64,000 nt of DNA from Sphingobium cupriresistens (GTDB lineage Bacteria; Pseudomonadota; Alphaproteobacteria; Sphingomonadales; Sphingomonadaceae). The DNA lies in contig NZ_SEOO01000001.1 of NCBI RefSeq assembly GCF_004152865.1, positions 62,001 to 126,000 of the forward strand, written 5' to 3'. Positions 36,444 to 48,849 of the stretch are shown here, in pieces. Both the position numbers and the translations under genes were made by a program. Under the pieces are notes generated by a model. It ran no database searches. It saw nothing but the letters and a program-made list of their open reading frames with translations, and was not told the DNA's origin. Position 1 is the stretch's first letter; every line of letters starts with the position of its first letter.

Positions 36444-37364
36444 TCAGTGCGCGATCACCCGGACGGCGAAGGCGGCGGCGGCGGCGCGCGTTTCTACGCC
36501 CAATTTCTCGAAAATCTGCTCCAGATGCTTGTTCACCGTGCGCGGGCTGATGACCAATATCTCGCTGATGACGCGGTTGGGCTTGCCGTAGCTGATCCAC
36601 AGCAGCACTTCGGCCTCGCGCTGGGTCAGGCTGAAATGGCTTTGCAGCCGGCCGATATCGGCCTGCGGGTCGATATGGTTGAGGCGGATCAATATCTCGT
36701 CGCGGCGCGGTCGCCCGACGATGATGAGTTCGACCGTATCGCCCTGGCCGCTGTCCGCCTTCGCCGTCGCGCCGGGGGCGAGATCGTCGGCCAGCAGCCG
36801 TCCGACGGCGTTGCGCAGCAGCGCAGGCGGCGCGGCGTCGCCGCGCGACCAGCCCGGCGCCAGCGCCTCCATCAATTTCTCCGCACCCGGCGTGCTCCAG
36901 CTCAGCCGCCCGTCGGTTGCGACCGCGATCAGGTTCCGCCCCGTGGCGTCGAGCGCGAACTGGCCGCCCTGGGTCTGGCGCGCATTGGCCATATGGACGC
37001 GCACGCGGGCGAGCAACTCCTCGACCACGATCGGCTTGCGCACATAATCGACGCCGCCCGCCTCCAGCGCATGGACGACATGCTCGCTTTCGGTGAGGCC
37101 GGTCATGAAGATGATCGGAATCGGCGCGCCCGCGGGCATCTGCTTGATCGCGCGCGTCGTCTCGAACCCGTCCAGCCCCGGCATCACCGCGTCCATCAGG
37201 ATAAGGTCGGGGGCGACATGGTCCAGCAGTTCGATCGCCGCGTCGCCGCTGGTGGCGATCAGCACGGAGATGTTGGCCGCTTCCAGCGTGTCGGTCAAAA
37301 AGCGCAGCGATTCGGGCGTGTCGTCCACGACGAGGACGGTATCGGTGTGGGAAGGCGTGGTCAT
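36444..37364 (-). CDS. LuxR/FixJ-type response regulator
   Basis: 306 residues. Receiver domain: VLVVDDTPES acidic pocket, phospho-Asp in LILMDAVMPGLDG, Lys in DYVRKPI. A ~100-residue linker follows. C-terminal helix-turn-helix: LTQREAEVLLWISYGKPN and ISPRTVNKHLEQIFEKLGV. Its start overlaps the kinase stop by four bases, so the pair is a two-component system. It is the most likely DNA-binding protein for the island regulon boxes, as LuxR-type regulators often use TACG-containing sites. Confidence 0.9.
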   Translation of the reverse strand: MTTPSHTDTVLVVDDTPESLRFLTDTLEAANISVLIATSGDAAIELLDHVAPDLILMDAVMPGLDGFETTRAIKQMPAGAPIPIIFMTGLTESEHVVHALEAGGVDYVRKPIVVEELLARVRVHMANARQTQGGQFALDATGRNLIAVATDGRLSWSTPGAEKLMEALAPGWSRGDAAPPALLRNAVGRLLADDLAPGATAKADSGQGDTVELIIVGRPRRDEILIRLNHIDPQADIGRLQSHFSLTQREAEVLLWISYGKPNRVISEILVISPRTVNKHLEQIFEKLGVETRAAAAAFAVRVIAH

Positions 37365-40300
37365 CGGGCGGCCCTTATGGTTCTGATCAGCCCCTTGAGG
37401 TCGAAACGGTCGAGATGGGCGAGGAGGCGTCGGGTAAGCGGGGCGGCGTCGGGCACGGTTTCCTCCAGCGCGCGGATGCTGGATTCGATGCCGCGGACAT
37501 GGCCGATGATCGCCTTCTGCTCGATATCGGCCAGGATCGACGCGGCTTCTTCCGGCAGGGGCGGCATCGCTTCGTCTTCGATGGCGGGAGCAGGCGTCGG
37601 CAGCAGGTCGCCGGTCCAGCGGATGCGTAGCTGATCGGCGATTGCATCGAGCAGCGCGTCGAGATCGACCGGCTTCATCAGGAACATGTCATGCGCCGCG
37701 CGGCCATCGCCACCGCGATGGAACTCATGCGCATTGGCCGACACCATGACGATGCGGACCGCGCCGCCCAGCGTTTCGCGCAGCGCCCGGCATATGTCCC
37801 AGCCCGATTCGCCGGGCATGGAGATGTCGAGCAGGACGATGTCGGGCTGTTCGCGTGCGGCGATCTCCATGCCGGTGCGTCCGTTCAGCGCCTCGAACAC
37901 GATGAAGTCGAGCGGCTCCAGCAGCCCGCGCAGCACCGCCACCTGGACGGCGTCATCGTCAATCAGCAATATCTTGCGCCGGTCGCCTTCATAGCCCTTG
38001 ATCGTTTCGACCGGCTGGCTGTCGGCCACGCCCGCGACATGGCCCAGCATCAGCCGCACGGTGAATTGCGTGCCTTTCTCCGCCGTGCTGACCACGGACA
38101 GGTCGCCGCCCAAAATCTGCACCAGCGCCTGGGTGATGGCGAGGCCGAGGCCGATCCCCTTCTGCTTTTGCGCATCGGGATTGGAGCCGCGTTCGAACGG
38201 ATCGAAAATGCGTTTTAGATCATCGGGCGCGATGCCGATGCCGGTGTCGATGATGTCAAACGTGGCCATCTGGCTGCGATACTGGACGCGGAAGGTGACC
38301 GATCCGCTGCGCGTGAACTTGATCGCGTTGGACAGGAGATTGATCAGGATCTGGCGCAGTCGCTTTTGATCCGTGCGGACGAAATCGGGCAGTTTTTCGG
38401 GCCGTTCGTAGAGGAAGTCGATTCCCTTGGACTGCGCCTGCGGGCGGAACATATTGGCGATCTGATCGACGAAGGGAGACAGGCGCACCGTCTCGCTGCT
38501 GATGCGCAGCACGCCGCTTTCGACCTGGCTGATATCCATCAGCCCTTCGACCAGATTGGTCAGATGTTCGGCGCTGCGACGGATGACCTTGGCCGCCTCG
38601 ATCGGGGCGATCTCGTGACCGCGCTCCATCAACTGGGCATAGCCGTAGATGCTGTTGAGCGGGGATCGGATCTCATGGCTGACGCTGACGAGATAGCGGC
38701 TCTTGGCGGCGTTCGCGGCCTCGGCGGCTTCCTTGGCGCGTTGCAATTCCGCGCCGGTGACGTCATGCGCGATCACCTCTTCCATCAGCTTTTGCACATG
38801 ATGCTCGCTTTCCTGCATCGCGCTGCGGCGGCTCTGGTGGGCGAGGACGATCATCCAGGCGATCACCCCGCCCAGCAGCGAGAAGAGCAGGAACAGGCCC
38901 AGCATCAGGCTGGACGTCTGCGCGGCGAAGGACGGCGCGCGCCGCGCCACCTGCCAGCCGATGCCGCCCATCAGGGCGCCGTTCGCCAGGGTGATGATGC
39001 TCATGACGGCGATGAAATGCCCGACCGGGGTATGGACATAATCGGCGATCGCGCGGGGGAGGAGGCGCTCCAGCCAGCGAGCGGCCTGTTGCGTCGCGCG
39101 ACTGTCGGTCTTGCACCGGTCGTGGCAGCGCGCCTCCAGCGTGCAGCAGAGCGAGCAGATCGGCGCGGCGTACATCGGGCAATGCGCCATGTCGGCGTGC
39201 TGGAAGGCGTTCTCGCAGATGATGCAGGTTTTTATATCGCTGCCTTCGGGCCAGTGCGACCGGCGCGCGATATAATAGCGGCCATGGGTGATAAGCGCGA
39301 TGATCGGGGCGCTGGTGAAAGCGACCGCCATGCCGATCACCGGGGCGAAGGCGCGGGCGATGTCGCCCATCAGGCCGAAATGGGCGATGGCGGACACCGA
39401 AATGGACAGCAGCATCGCGCCGATGCCGACCGGGTTGATGTCGAACAGATGGGCGCGTTTGAACTCGATCCCGGCAGGCGACAGGCGCAGCGGCTTGGAG
39501 ATCATCAGGTCCGCGGCCAGCGCCCCGATCCAGCCTGCCGCGACTGTGGCGTAGAGGATCAATATCGCCTCGATCGCGTCGAAAATGCCGACTTCCATCA
39601 ACAGCAAAGCGAGCAGCACGTTGAAGATCAGCCAGACGACGCGGCCGGGATGGCTGTGCGTCAGCCGGGCGAAGAAATTCGACCAGGCGATCGATCCGGC
39701 ATAGGCGTTGGTGACGTTGATCTTCAACTGGCAGATGATGACGAACAGGCCGGTCAAGATCAGCGACAGGCCGGCATGGCCCGACATGGCGGTATAGATG
39801 CCCTGGAACATCGCGGTGGGGCTGGACGCCTCGCTCTGCAACGCCGCGCTTTTGACCAGGAAATGCGCCAGCCAGGAACCGAGCAGCAGTTTCATGCCGC
39901 CGATCAAGGTCCAGCCAGGCCCGCCCGCCAGCATCGCCGCCCACCATTTGCCTTTGCCGATCGTCCTCGCGCTGGGCAGGAAGCGCAGATAATCGGCCTG
40001 CTCCCCGATTTGCGGCAGAAGGGAGAGGAGGGTGGACAGGGCGAAGCCGAAATAGAGCAGGCTGACGCTGCCGTCCTTCGCGCCCAACTGGCCGGTGAAG
40101 CGGCTCCATTCGGCCAAGGCCACCGGCCCGGACCAGAGGATATAGGCGACCGGCGCGACCTGTAGCATGACCCAGACCCATTGGGTCGCGTTCTGGAAGC
40201 GGGTGATGGCGCTCATGCCGTAGAGCGCGATGGGGATGACCACCAGCGCGCTCGCCAGATAGGCGAGGCTCATCGGCATCCCGGTCATGGCTTTCAAGGC

Positions 40301-40716
40301 GACCGCCATGATCGTCGCTTCGACCGAAAAGAGCAGGAAGGTGAAGCTGGCGTAGATGAGCGAGGTGAGGGTGGAGCCGAGATAGCCAAAGCCCGCGCCG
40401 CGCGTCAGCAGGTCGATGTCCAGACCATGCTTGGCGGCGTGATAGGCGATCGGCAGGCCGATAACGAACATCAAAGCGACCGCGGCGGCGATGGCGGCTA
40501 CGCTGTTGGCGAAGCCATAGGTGAGCGTGATCGACGCGCCGATCGCTTCGCAGGCGAGGAAGGCGGTCGCGCCGATCGCGGTGCCCGCCACCTGGCCCGC
40601 CGACCAGCGCCGTGCGCTGTCGGCGGTGTAGCGCAGGGCATAATCCTCCAATGTCTGGCTGGCGACCCATTTATTGTAGAGCCGCTTTTCGCGCAGGACA
40701 TAGGCGGCGCGGTCCA

Positions 40717-40717
<1 letters not shown>
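37361..40717 (-). CDS. NCS1-permease-like sensor fused to hybrid histidine kinase
   Basis: 1118 residues. Residues ~35-480: about 12 membrane segments resembling purine/cytosine/allantoin (NCS1) permeases (AGTAIGATAFLACEAIGASI, LKINVTNAYAGSIAWSNFFARL). Residues 498-535: eight-Cys cluster (C498, 501, 513, 521, 524, 525, 531, 535), probably metal-binding. Two more membrane segments (~565-590, ~600-625). Then H-box His681 (SVSHEIRSPLNSI), NLLSNAIKF, DTGIGIA, GIGLGLAI, and a receiver with phospho-Asp964. The permease part may sense a nitrogen compound rather than move it. Directly follows ureG (one-base overlap). Confidence 0.9.
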
Positions 40718-41366
<649 letters not shown>

Positions 41367-41370
<4 letters not shown>

Positions 41371-42047
41371 GATCGGAACAACCTTGTATAAAGTGTTTCG
41401 TGGGATAGGCTGGCAAGTTCGAGTTCCGGGGCGGCGGTGCCGAGGTCGTCGAGCGGGGTGGCGAGGGCTTTTGCGGCAATGGCGGGAATGGCGTGGGATA
41501 GCGCGGCCAGCGCCAGTTGGCCATCGGTCTGGCCCAGCGGCACGAGCCGGACGCCCGCCGAGACGAGATTGGCGGCGGTGGCGTGGAGCCAGCCGTGCAG
41601 CGCCGGTTCGAGCGGAATTTGGTGGACGGCGCAGGCGAGCGCCATGACCGTTGCGTGGGCGATCGGGTGATCGCCATTGCGCGCGGCGAAGGCGTCGAGC
41701 GCGGGGTGGGGCCATGCCTTGCGCGTGACCGAGAGGAAGGAGCCGCCCTGCTGGCGGCTTTCGAGCGCGGTCTCGCTGCTGCCGCGAAAGGCGGTGGCGA
41801 GTTCGGAGAGGGCGTCGAAGGCGGCATCGTCCTGCGCGGCGCGGTGGGCGTGGACGAACAGCACCGCGTCGATCCAGCCGCCGCCGCGCGCCAGCACCGC
41901 TTCGACATAGGCGGCGACATGAGCGGCCGTCGTGATGCGGCCATCCTCCACCGCTGTTTCAAGACCGTGGCTGTAGGTGAAGCTGCCCACCGGATAGGAA
42001 GGCGACGTCCAGGCGAGCAGGCGGTGGAGCGCGGCGTCAGCCAGCAT
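41367..42047 (-). CDS. ureF: Urease accessory protein UreF
   Basis: 226 residues, all helical. [27 protein letters not shown] is the UreF signature. Acts in the UreD-UreF-UreG activation complex. Overlaps ureE by 11 bases. Confidence 0.95.
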
Positions 42048-42546
42048 GGTCGTGATGGTGGTGATCGCGGTTGTGGTCGTGGCCGTGATGATGATGATGG
42101 CCATGACCGTGGCCGTCGCCGGAATAGGCGCCGCCTTCGGGGGTGAAGGGGGCGTGGATTTTGGTGACGGTCGCGCCCAGCCCCTCCAGCATCGCGTTGA
42201 TGACATGATCGTCGCGCAGGCGGATCGCGTGGGGGTGCAGTTCGGCGGGCAGATGCCGGTTGCCGATATGCCAGGCGAGGCGGATCATCGCGGACGGATC
42301 GGAGGCGGTGACTTCGACCAGCGCTTCGGGCGCGGCGAGGATTTCAATGAGCCGACCGTCGGAAAGCTGCACCGCGTCGCCATGGTTGAGGACGGTTGCG
42401 CGGGCGAGGTCGAGCAGGAACAGCGTGCCATGATCGGCGGTATAGACCCAGCGGCGGCGGTGGCGCGCGTCATGATCCAGCATGATATGGTCCGCGGCGG
42501 GGCCGGACCAGTGGCCGTGGGGGAGGACGGTGTGGGCGGTCAGCAT
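42037..42546 (-). CDS. ureE: Urease nickel metallochaperone UreE
   Basis: 169 residues. N-terminal peptide-binding domain (RRRWVYTADHGTLFLLDLARA, DGRLIEI), C-terminal metal domain (AWHIGNRHLPAEL, DHVINAMLEGLG). The tail after residue ~145 carries 14 histidines in short Gly/Asp-His runs, as in nickel-storing UreE types. Confidence 0.95.
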   Translation of the reverse strand: MLTAHTVLPHGHWSGPAADHIMLDHDARHRRRWVYTADHGTLFLLDLARATVLNHGDAVQLSDGRLIEILAAPEALVEVTASDPSAMIRLAWHIGNRHLPAELHPHAIRLRDDHVINAMLEGLGATVTKIHAPFTPEGGAYSGDGHGHGHHHHHGHDHNRDHHHHDHAG

Positions 42547-42569
42547 GGTGATGCTCCGAAATTGACTAT

Positions 42570-42599
42570 AATGTGCTCCCGCCTGCGCGGGAGCACATT
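42570..42599. repeat. REP-like palindrome inside the urease operon
   Basis: Perfect 13-base inverted repeat (AATGTGCTCCCGC at 42570-42582 and its complement at 42587-42599), four-base loop, in the ureC-ureE gap. Related in core to the palindrome at 19929-19984. It may stabilise the ureDABC message or reduce expression of ureEFG and the regulators. Confidence 0.75.
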
Positions 42600-42625
42600 G
42601 CTGTATCGGGTTGGCGCGGCACCCA

Positions 42626-44338
<1,713 letters not shown>

Positions 44339-44339
44339 G

Positions 44340-44645
44340 TCAGAGCTTCCCCATCATATCGCCGCGGAAGCCGATGACGATCCGGTCGCCGGCATAGGGA
44401 ATGAGCTGCACGTCGCGCGTCTGGCCAGGCTCGAAGCGGACGGCAGTGCCCGACGGTATGTCGAGCCGATAGCCGCGCGCCGCTGCCCGATCGAAGACCA
44501 GCGCCGGGTTGGTTTCGGCGAAATGATAATGGCTGCCGACCTGGATCGGCCGGTCGCCGCTATTGGCGATAGTGAGGGTGACGGGGACACGCCCCTCGTT
44601 GAGCAATATGTCGCCGCTGGCGGGGATGATCTCGCCGGGGATCAC
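44340..44645 (-). CDS. ureB: Urease subunit beta
   Basis: 101 residues: [55 protein letters not shown]. Full-length separate beta subunit. ATG overlaps the ureA stop by four bases. Confidence 0.97.
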   Translation of the reverse strand: MIPGEIIPASGDILLNEGRVPVTLTIANSGDRPIQVGSHYHFAETNPALVFDRAAARGYRLDIPSGTAVRFEPGQTRDVQLIPYAGDRIVIGFRGDMMGKL

Positions 44646-44944
44646 CGGATCGGCCTGTGCACGGTGACCAGCTTCGTGCCGTCGGGGAAGGTCGCCTCGA
44701 CCTGTATGTCGTGGATCATCTCGGCTATGCCCTCCATCACCTGATCGCGGGTCAGCACATGGCCGCCGCTCGCCATCAATGCGGCGACCGACTGGCCGTC
44801 GCGTGCGCCCTCCACCACATGGTCGGTGATGAGCGCGATCGCTTCGGGATGGTTCAGCTTCACCCCGCGCGCCAGCCGGCCGCGCGCGACCATCGCGGCC
44901 ATCGCGACCAGCAGCTTGTCCTTTTCCCGCCCCGTGAGATTCAT
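44642..44944 (-). CDS. ureA: Urease subunit gamma
   Basis: 100 residues: [69 protein letters not shown]. Full length. Confidence 0.97.
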   Translation of the reverse strand: MNLTGREKDKLLVAMAAMVARGRLARGVKLNHPEAIALITDHVVEGARDGQSVAALMASGGHVLTRDQVMEGIAEMIHDIQVEATFPDGTKLVTVHRPIR

Positions 44945-44948
44945 GGCC

Positions 44949-45797
44949 CTAGCAGTAACAGATGGTTGGCATGGTTGGCGACAATCCGAAAATGGCGGCG
45001 CGCAATATGCCCGCCGCGCGCATCACATCCTTGCGCAGCGCCTGCGGATCGGCGGCGGTCAGACGCAGGATCAACAGGCCGTCGAAGCTGGTCGCGCCGT
45101 TGCCCGGTCCTTCGAACAGGCTGCGCGCCAGGTCGAGATAGTCGCCTGCGTCCGGGCCGGCATAGACAAGCGTGGCGATCGCGGTGGCGTCGCCGAAGCC
45201 GAAGGGCGCGCGGCCCTGGCTTGCGAAATCGCCTTCGACATGGAGCGTGTCGGCCCAGACCAGCCGCCCGTCGCACCGGATGCGCCAGGCGTCGTGGATC
45301 AGGCCGCTGGCATAGATTTCCCCCATCGCGCCGCGCCCCAGCACCAGCATCTCCATCGCCAGCATCCGCGCGTCGGGCGCAAGGTCCGCTTCGAGCGTGC
45401 GCCGCATCCGGCTGCGGTCGAACAATATCGCCTCCTGCGCCAGCCATTCGCAGGTCGCGCCCGCGCCGATGCTGATGCGGGTGTCGATGCGGGTCGGTTC
45501 GTCCTCGTCCAGCGCGCGGTACAGCTTTTCGGCTGCCTGCGGCACGATCGTCGCCGCCGCGCCGGGATCGACGATGATGTCGAGCGCCAGCCGATCGCCG
45601 CCGGTCAGGCCGCCGCAGGTGGTGACGGTGACGGCCAGGGGAAAATCACCCTCGCGCCCATCGGGGAACAGCAGCCGCGCCGGCGCCACCTGCATCATGT
45701 CGCGGACGCCGCGCGGGGAAAAGGCGACCATGGCGCGCCCGTCCACCCGCTGGTGCCGGGACTTGGGCGGCACGGTGATGGCGCGTTGCACGGTCAT
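44949..45797 (-). CDS. ureD: Urease accessory protein UreD
   Basis: 282 residues from ATG 45797 (an ATG at 45806 is the alternative). [69 protein letters not shown] are UreD motifs. Scaffold for apo-urease activation. The regulon box ends only 25-34 bases upstream, so the transcript start must be almost at the start codon; this favours 45797. Confidence 0.93.
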   Translation of the reverse strand: MTVQRAITVPPKSRHQRVDGRAMVAFSPRGVRDMMQVAPARLLFPDGREGDFPLAVTVTTCGGLTGGDRLALDIIVDPGAAATIVPQAAEKLYRALDEDEPTRIDTRISIGAGATCEWLAQEAILFDRSRMRRTLEADLAPDARMLAMEMLVLGRGAMGEIYASGLIHDAWRIRCDGRLVWADTLHVEGDFASQGRAPFGFGDATAIATLVYAGPDAGDYLDLARSLFEGPGNGATSFDGLLILRLTAADPQALRKDVMRAAGILRAAIFGLSPTMPTICYC

Positions 45798-45830
45798 GTA
45801 AGACATGTGGTTAGCGCAGGCAGGTCGCGA

Positions 45831-45851
45831 CATGGGGCATATGACGTATGT
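45831..45851 (-). promoter_or_regulatory. Island regulon box, site 2 (urease operon)
   Basis: Minus-strand ACATACGTCATATGCCCCAT, near-perfect match to the core. A -10-like GCTAAC has its TA 35 bases after the box T. Drives ureDABCEFG and the sensor/regulator pair, giving possible autoregulation. Confidence 0.7.
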
Positions 45852-45911
45852 AACGAAAAGGGTGGCCCGCGTCCGCCAGCTACCCCTCCGCATTCATTCG
45901 CAATAACCCGA

Positions 45912-47405
45912 TCAGGTCGTCGGCCGACGACCGCCCCGCGCGAAACCGGGATCGACCTTCTCCGCCTTGCCGTCCTTGGCCGCCTTGTCGCCATAAAAGG
46001 GTTGGCCATGCTCGGTCGTCAGGTCGGACAGATAGCCCGCCTGCCTGATCCCCTTCTTGCGCATCGCCACCCCGGTCAGGCAGGCGTGCATGATGAAATT
46101 GGCGTTCAAGGCGCTGCGATAGGTCGGGTCCAGCACGGGGGCGAGTTCGACGATCTCGAAACCCACTAGGTCATTTTCCGCGCACAAACGGCGCACGATC
46201 GGGATCGCCTCCCGCATCGTCAGCCCGCCGGGGACCGGGGTGCCGGTGCCGGGGATGAAGGCGGGATCGAGCACGTCCACGTCGAAGGAGACGTAGAGCT
46301 TCTTGCCACTCTCCCGCGCTTCCTTGAGCGCGCGTTCCATCGTCGCGGCCCATCCATTCTTCTCGACCTCCGGCATCGCATGGTAGCGCACGCCATTGTC
46401 GCGCATCCATTCGAAGCCTTCCTTCTCCGGCCATGGTCCGCGCAGGCCCACCTGGATATAATTCTTGCCCAGCACATGGCCTTCCTTGACCGCGCGATAG
46501 ACAGGGGCGCCATGGGTGATGAAATGGACGCCGCCCTTGCCCGCATCATAGTGGGAATCGAAATGGACGACGCCGAAACTGCCCTTGCCATGGACGTCGG
46601 CTATCCCTGCGACATCGCTATATTCCAGGCTATGGTCGCCGCCGACGATGAAGGGGATCGCGCCTGTGCGGGCGATTTCGGCGACCCGTTCTCGGACATG
46701 GGCGACGGTGCGCTCGGTCGACATATTGTCGACGGCGATGTCGCCATAATCGACGATCTTCAATTCCTTGGACGGATCGACCATCGTGTACATGTCGATG
46801 CCGCCCGCGCCATATTGGGTGCGCATCGCGGACGGCCCGCCCTTGGCCCCGCGATAGCCGGATCCCATGTCCAGCGGGGCGCCGACGATCGCGACATCGA
46901 CCTTGCCCGCGACCAGATCTTCCGGGAAGATCGCGACCGGCGCGCCGGCGAAGGTCGCGATGCCGCCGCCATAAACGCCGCCGCCGCGACCATGGGCGTA
47001 ATAGCTGAGTTCAAACGGCCCCGGTTCGCGCTTGGGGTCAAGTCCAGCGGGACGACGCAGCTTCCAGCCGTTGAAATTTTCATTGTCAGTATCGAGCGGG
47101 ATCGCCGCCATGTCGGTCTTGGCGTTGAACTTTGATGCTGCCACCGCGTCCATCATCGCCTCGATATAGGCGCTGATTTCTTCCGGTGTCTTGGTCGCCA
47201 GCCGCTCGAACAATTTGTCGTAGGAGCCGGCGAACATCTCGGCCGGGTCGGAAGTCAGGAAATCGCGCTTGTCCTTGGACAGTGTCTTGATCTTGGCTTC
47301 CAGCGCGGCGGGCACGGTGGGCTTGTCATTCTGGGCGACGACCGCCGCCGACGAAATCACCGTGGCGGCGAGCAACGCGCCCAGCAGCGCATGTTTCAGC
47401 CTCAT
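45912..47405 (-). CDS. Secreted ureohydrolase (agmatinase/arginase family), long form D
   Basis: 497 residues. Sec signal MRLKHALLGALLAATVISSA ending AVVAQ. A ~140-residue N-terminal extension (TPEEISAYIEAMMDAVAAS) precedes the ureohydrolase domain: GGDHS (His258), FDSHYD (Asp283, His285, Asp287), FDVDVLDP (Asp375, Asp377), Glu420 in EIVELAP. All metal ligands intact, so active in the periplasm with Mn or Ni; substrate unknown. AGGGGG lies seven bases before the ATG. Same family as the three genes at 57357-61667. Confidence 0.88.
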   Translation of the reverse strand: MRLKHALLGALLAATVISSAAVVAQNDKPTVPAALEAKIKTLSKDKRDFLTSDPAEMFAGSYDKLFERLATKTPEEISAYIEAMMDAVAASKFNAKTDMAAIPLDTDNENFNGWKLRRPAGLDPKREPGPFELSYYAHGRGGGVYGGGIATFAGAPVAIFPEDLVAGKVDVAIVGAPLDMGSGYRGAKGGPSAMRTQYGAGGIDMYTMVDPSKELKIVDYGDIAVDNMSTERTVAHVRERVAEIARTGAIPFIVGGDHSLEYSDVAGIADVHGKGSFGVVHFDSHYDAGKGGVHFITHGAPVYRAVKEGHVLGKNYIQVGLRGPWPEKEGFEWMRDNGVRYHAMPEVEKNGWAATMERALKEARESGKKLYVSFDVDVLDPAFIPGTGTPVPGGLTMREAIPIVRRLCAENDLVGFEIVELAPVLDPTYRSALNANFIMHACLTGVAMRKKGIRQAGYLSDLTTEHGQPFYGDKAAKDGKAEKVDPGFARGGRRPTT

Positions 47406-47470
47406 CGCATTACCCCCTTTTAACACCCCTGACCTTTGTCACGGAAGCTAGGGGCGGGCGGCGGAGCGGC

Positions 47471-47491
47471 AATGGGGTGAACGACGTAGCA
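47471..47491 (-). promoter_or_regulatory. Island regulon box, site 3 (ureohydrolase D)
   Basis: Minus-strand TGCTACGTCGTTCACCCCAT. A -10-like CCTAGCTT has its TA at 47450/47449, 38 bases after the box T. About 66 bases before the ureohydrolase ATG. Confidence 0.7.
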
Positions 47492-47656
47492 TTGCGCGCT
47501 TACCCCGATATGACGGCCCGGACCCGCAAGGAGTCCGGGCCGGAGCAAGCCGCTATGGGAGAGGCTTTTTGCGTGCTTGCTGCGAGGCGGCCTGCGCCGC
47601 CCAAAGGGTTCCTGCGAACGACCCTGCGTCCGGCATAGCGGGATGCCCGGCCGAGG

Positions 47657-47677
47657 CCCTACGTCAAACGCCCTATC
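47657..47677 (+). promoter_or_regulatory. Island regulon box, site 4 (mauD-like/ior operon)
   Basis: CCCTACGTCAAACGCCCTAT on the plus strand; GTTAGCGC follows with its TA 39 bases after the box T. Faces the MauD-like gene. Confidence 0.7.
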
Positions 47678-47736
47678 GAGCGGCGCGGATCGCCGGGTTA
47701 GCGCCATGCTCCAATGTCTGTGAGCATGACCGCCTG

Positions 47737-48318
47737 GTGCTGATCGCGTCTCTCTTCCTCCTCTGGATCATCGTCATCCTGCTGGTGGTGGCGGTGGTCG
47801 CGCTGGCGCGCCAGGTGCGGCTGTTGCAGGATCGCGCCACGCCGATGGCGCAACGTACGGGCCTGCCCGGTCCCGGCGGCGCGGCCCCGGTGGTCAGCGC
47901 GCCGACCCTGGCCGGGGACATGCTGACGATCGGCGGGCCGAGCGCGGACGGGCGCGCGCTGCTGCTGCTGTTCATCCGTCCCGATTGCCCGGCCAGCCGC
48001 GCCGCGATCCGTGATGCGCTGGCGCTGACCGATCGCAAGCGGCTGCGGCTGCTGTTCCTGGGGGAAGGACGGGCGGAAGACTATGGCGACATGCTGCGCC
48101 AGCATCATATCCGCGACACCGACGTCATCATGAGCGCCGAGGTGATGCGCGATTTCCGGTCCGGCGACCGACCGTCCGCCGCGCTGATCGACGCGCGCGG
48201 GCGGCTGCTGGCGCGCGGCGTGGTGGAGGCGCGCGACCAGCTCGACGCGTTGCTGGTCCATGTCCAGCCGCGCCCGGTCGCGCGCGACAGCGGGGATGTC
48301 GTATCGCTGCTGTCATGA
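47737..48318 (+). CDS. MauD-like membrane-anchored thioredoxin-fold protein
   Basis: 193 residues, GTG start inferred (no in-frame ATG upstream after the promoter). N-terminal anchor VLIASLFLLWIIVILLVVAV then ALARQVRLLQDR is MauD-like. The thioredoxin domain has FIRPDCPASRAAIRDAL: the active site reads CPAS (C84, S87), not CxxC. MauD supports maturation of methylamine dehydrogenase in the periplasm; here it may serve the quinohemoprotein amine dehydrogenase or the Mo enzyme. No MauE follows. Confidence 0.7.
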   Translation: MLIASLFLLWIIVILLVVAVVALARQVRLLQDRATPMAQRTGLPGPGGAAPVVSAPTLAGDMLTIGGPSADGRALLLLFIRPDCPASRAAIRDALALTDRKRLRLLFLGEGRAEDYGDMLRQHHIRDTDVIMSAEVMRDFRSGDRPSAALIDARGRLLARGVVEARDQLDALLVHVQPRPVARDSGDVVSLLS

Positions 48319-48378
48319 CGACTGGACAGACGCGTGCGGATGCGCCTCTAATGGCGGTAAAAGAGACGGGGTAGAGAC

Positions 48379-48849
48379 ATGGCGATCAGCTTCACGGTCA
48401 ATGGTCAGAAACGGCAGGTCGATGGCGACAGCGCCAAACCGCTGCTGTGGGTGCTGCGCGAGGATCTCGACATGGTCGGCACCAAGTTCGGCTGCGGCGC
48501 GGGGCTGTGCGGGGCCTGCACCGTGCATGTCGGCGGGGAGGCGGTGCGATCCTGCCAGACGCCGCTTGGCGATGTCGCCGGCAAGGCGATCACCACGATC
48601 GAGGGGGTGCAGACGGGCGATCCCGGCACGCGCATCGCCGCCGCCTGGGTGAAGCATGACGTGCCGCAATGCGGCTATTGCCAGGCCGGGCAGATCATGA
48701 GCGCCACCGCCTTGCTCGCGACGACGCCAAAACCCAGCGATGAAGAGATCGATGCGGCGATGATGGGCAATCTCTGCCGCTGCTCCACCTATGTGCGCAT
48801 CCGCGCCGCGATCAAGGACGCCGCCGGCATTCAGGACGTGCAGGCATGA
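48379..48849 (+). CDS. (2Fe-2S) small subunit of molybdenum hydroxylase (IorA-like)
   Basis: 156 residues. First cluster: [18 protein letters not shown] plus a Cys in RSCQTPLG. Second cluster: [11 protein letters not shown] and [13 protein letters not shown]. Electron-transfer subunit for the adjacent Mo subunit, whose ATG overlaps its stop. IorA (isoquinoline 1-oxidoreductase) and aldehyde oxidase small subunits look alike. Confidence 0.92.
   Translation: MAISFTVNGQKRQVDGDSAKPLLWVLREDLDMVGTKFGCGAGLCGACTVHVGGEAVRSCQTPLGDVAGKAITTIEGVQTGDPGTRIAAAWVKHDVPQCGYCQAGQIMSATALLATTPKPSDEEIDAAMMGNLCRCSTYVRIRAAIKDAAGIQDVQA

Larger units (their letters stand above)
47406..47736. promoter_or_regulatory. 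Divergent control region with two regulon boxes
   Basis: 331 bases without a gene. Holds box 3 facing left and box 4 facing right, plus a REP-like hairpin GGCCCGGAC/GTCCGGGCC at 47515-47541. A 27-codon open frame at 47554 has no support. Confidence 0.7.

Noticed and set aside
38366-40165. A 599-codon plus-strand open frame opposite the sensor kinase
   Set aside because: Shadow frame; the minus strand has kinase and receiver motifs in the right order.
47554-47637. A 27-codon open frame starting MGEAFCVLAARR in the divergent control region
   Set aside because: No ribosome site, it overlaps the repeat and promoter region, and it shows no family resemblance.
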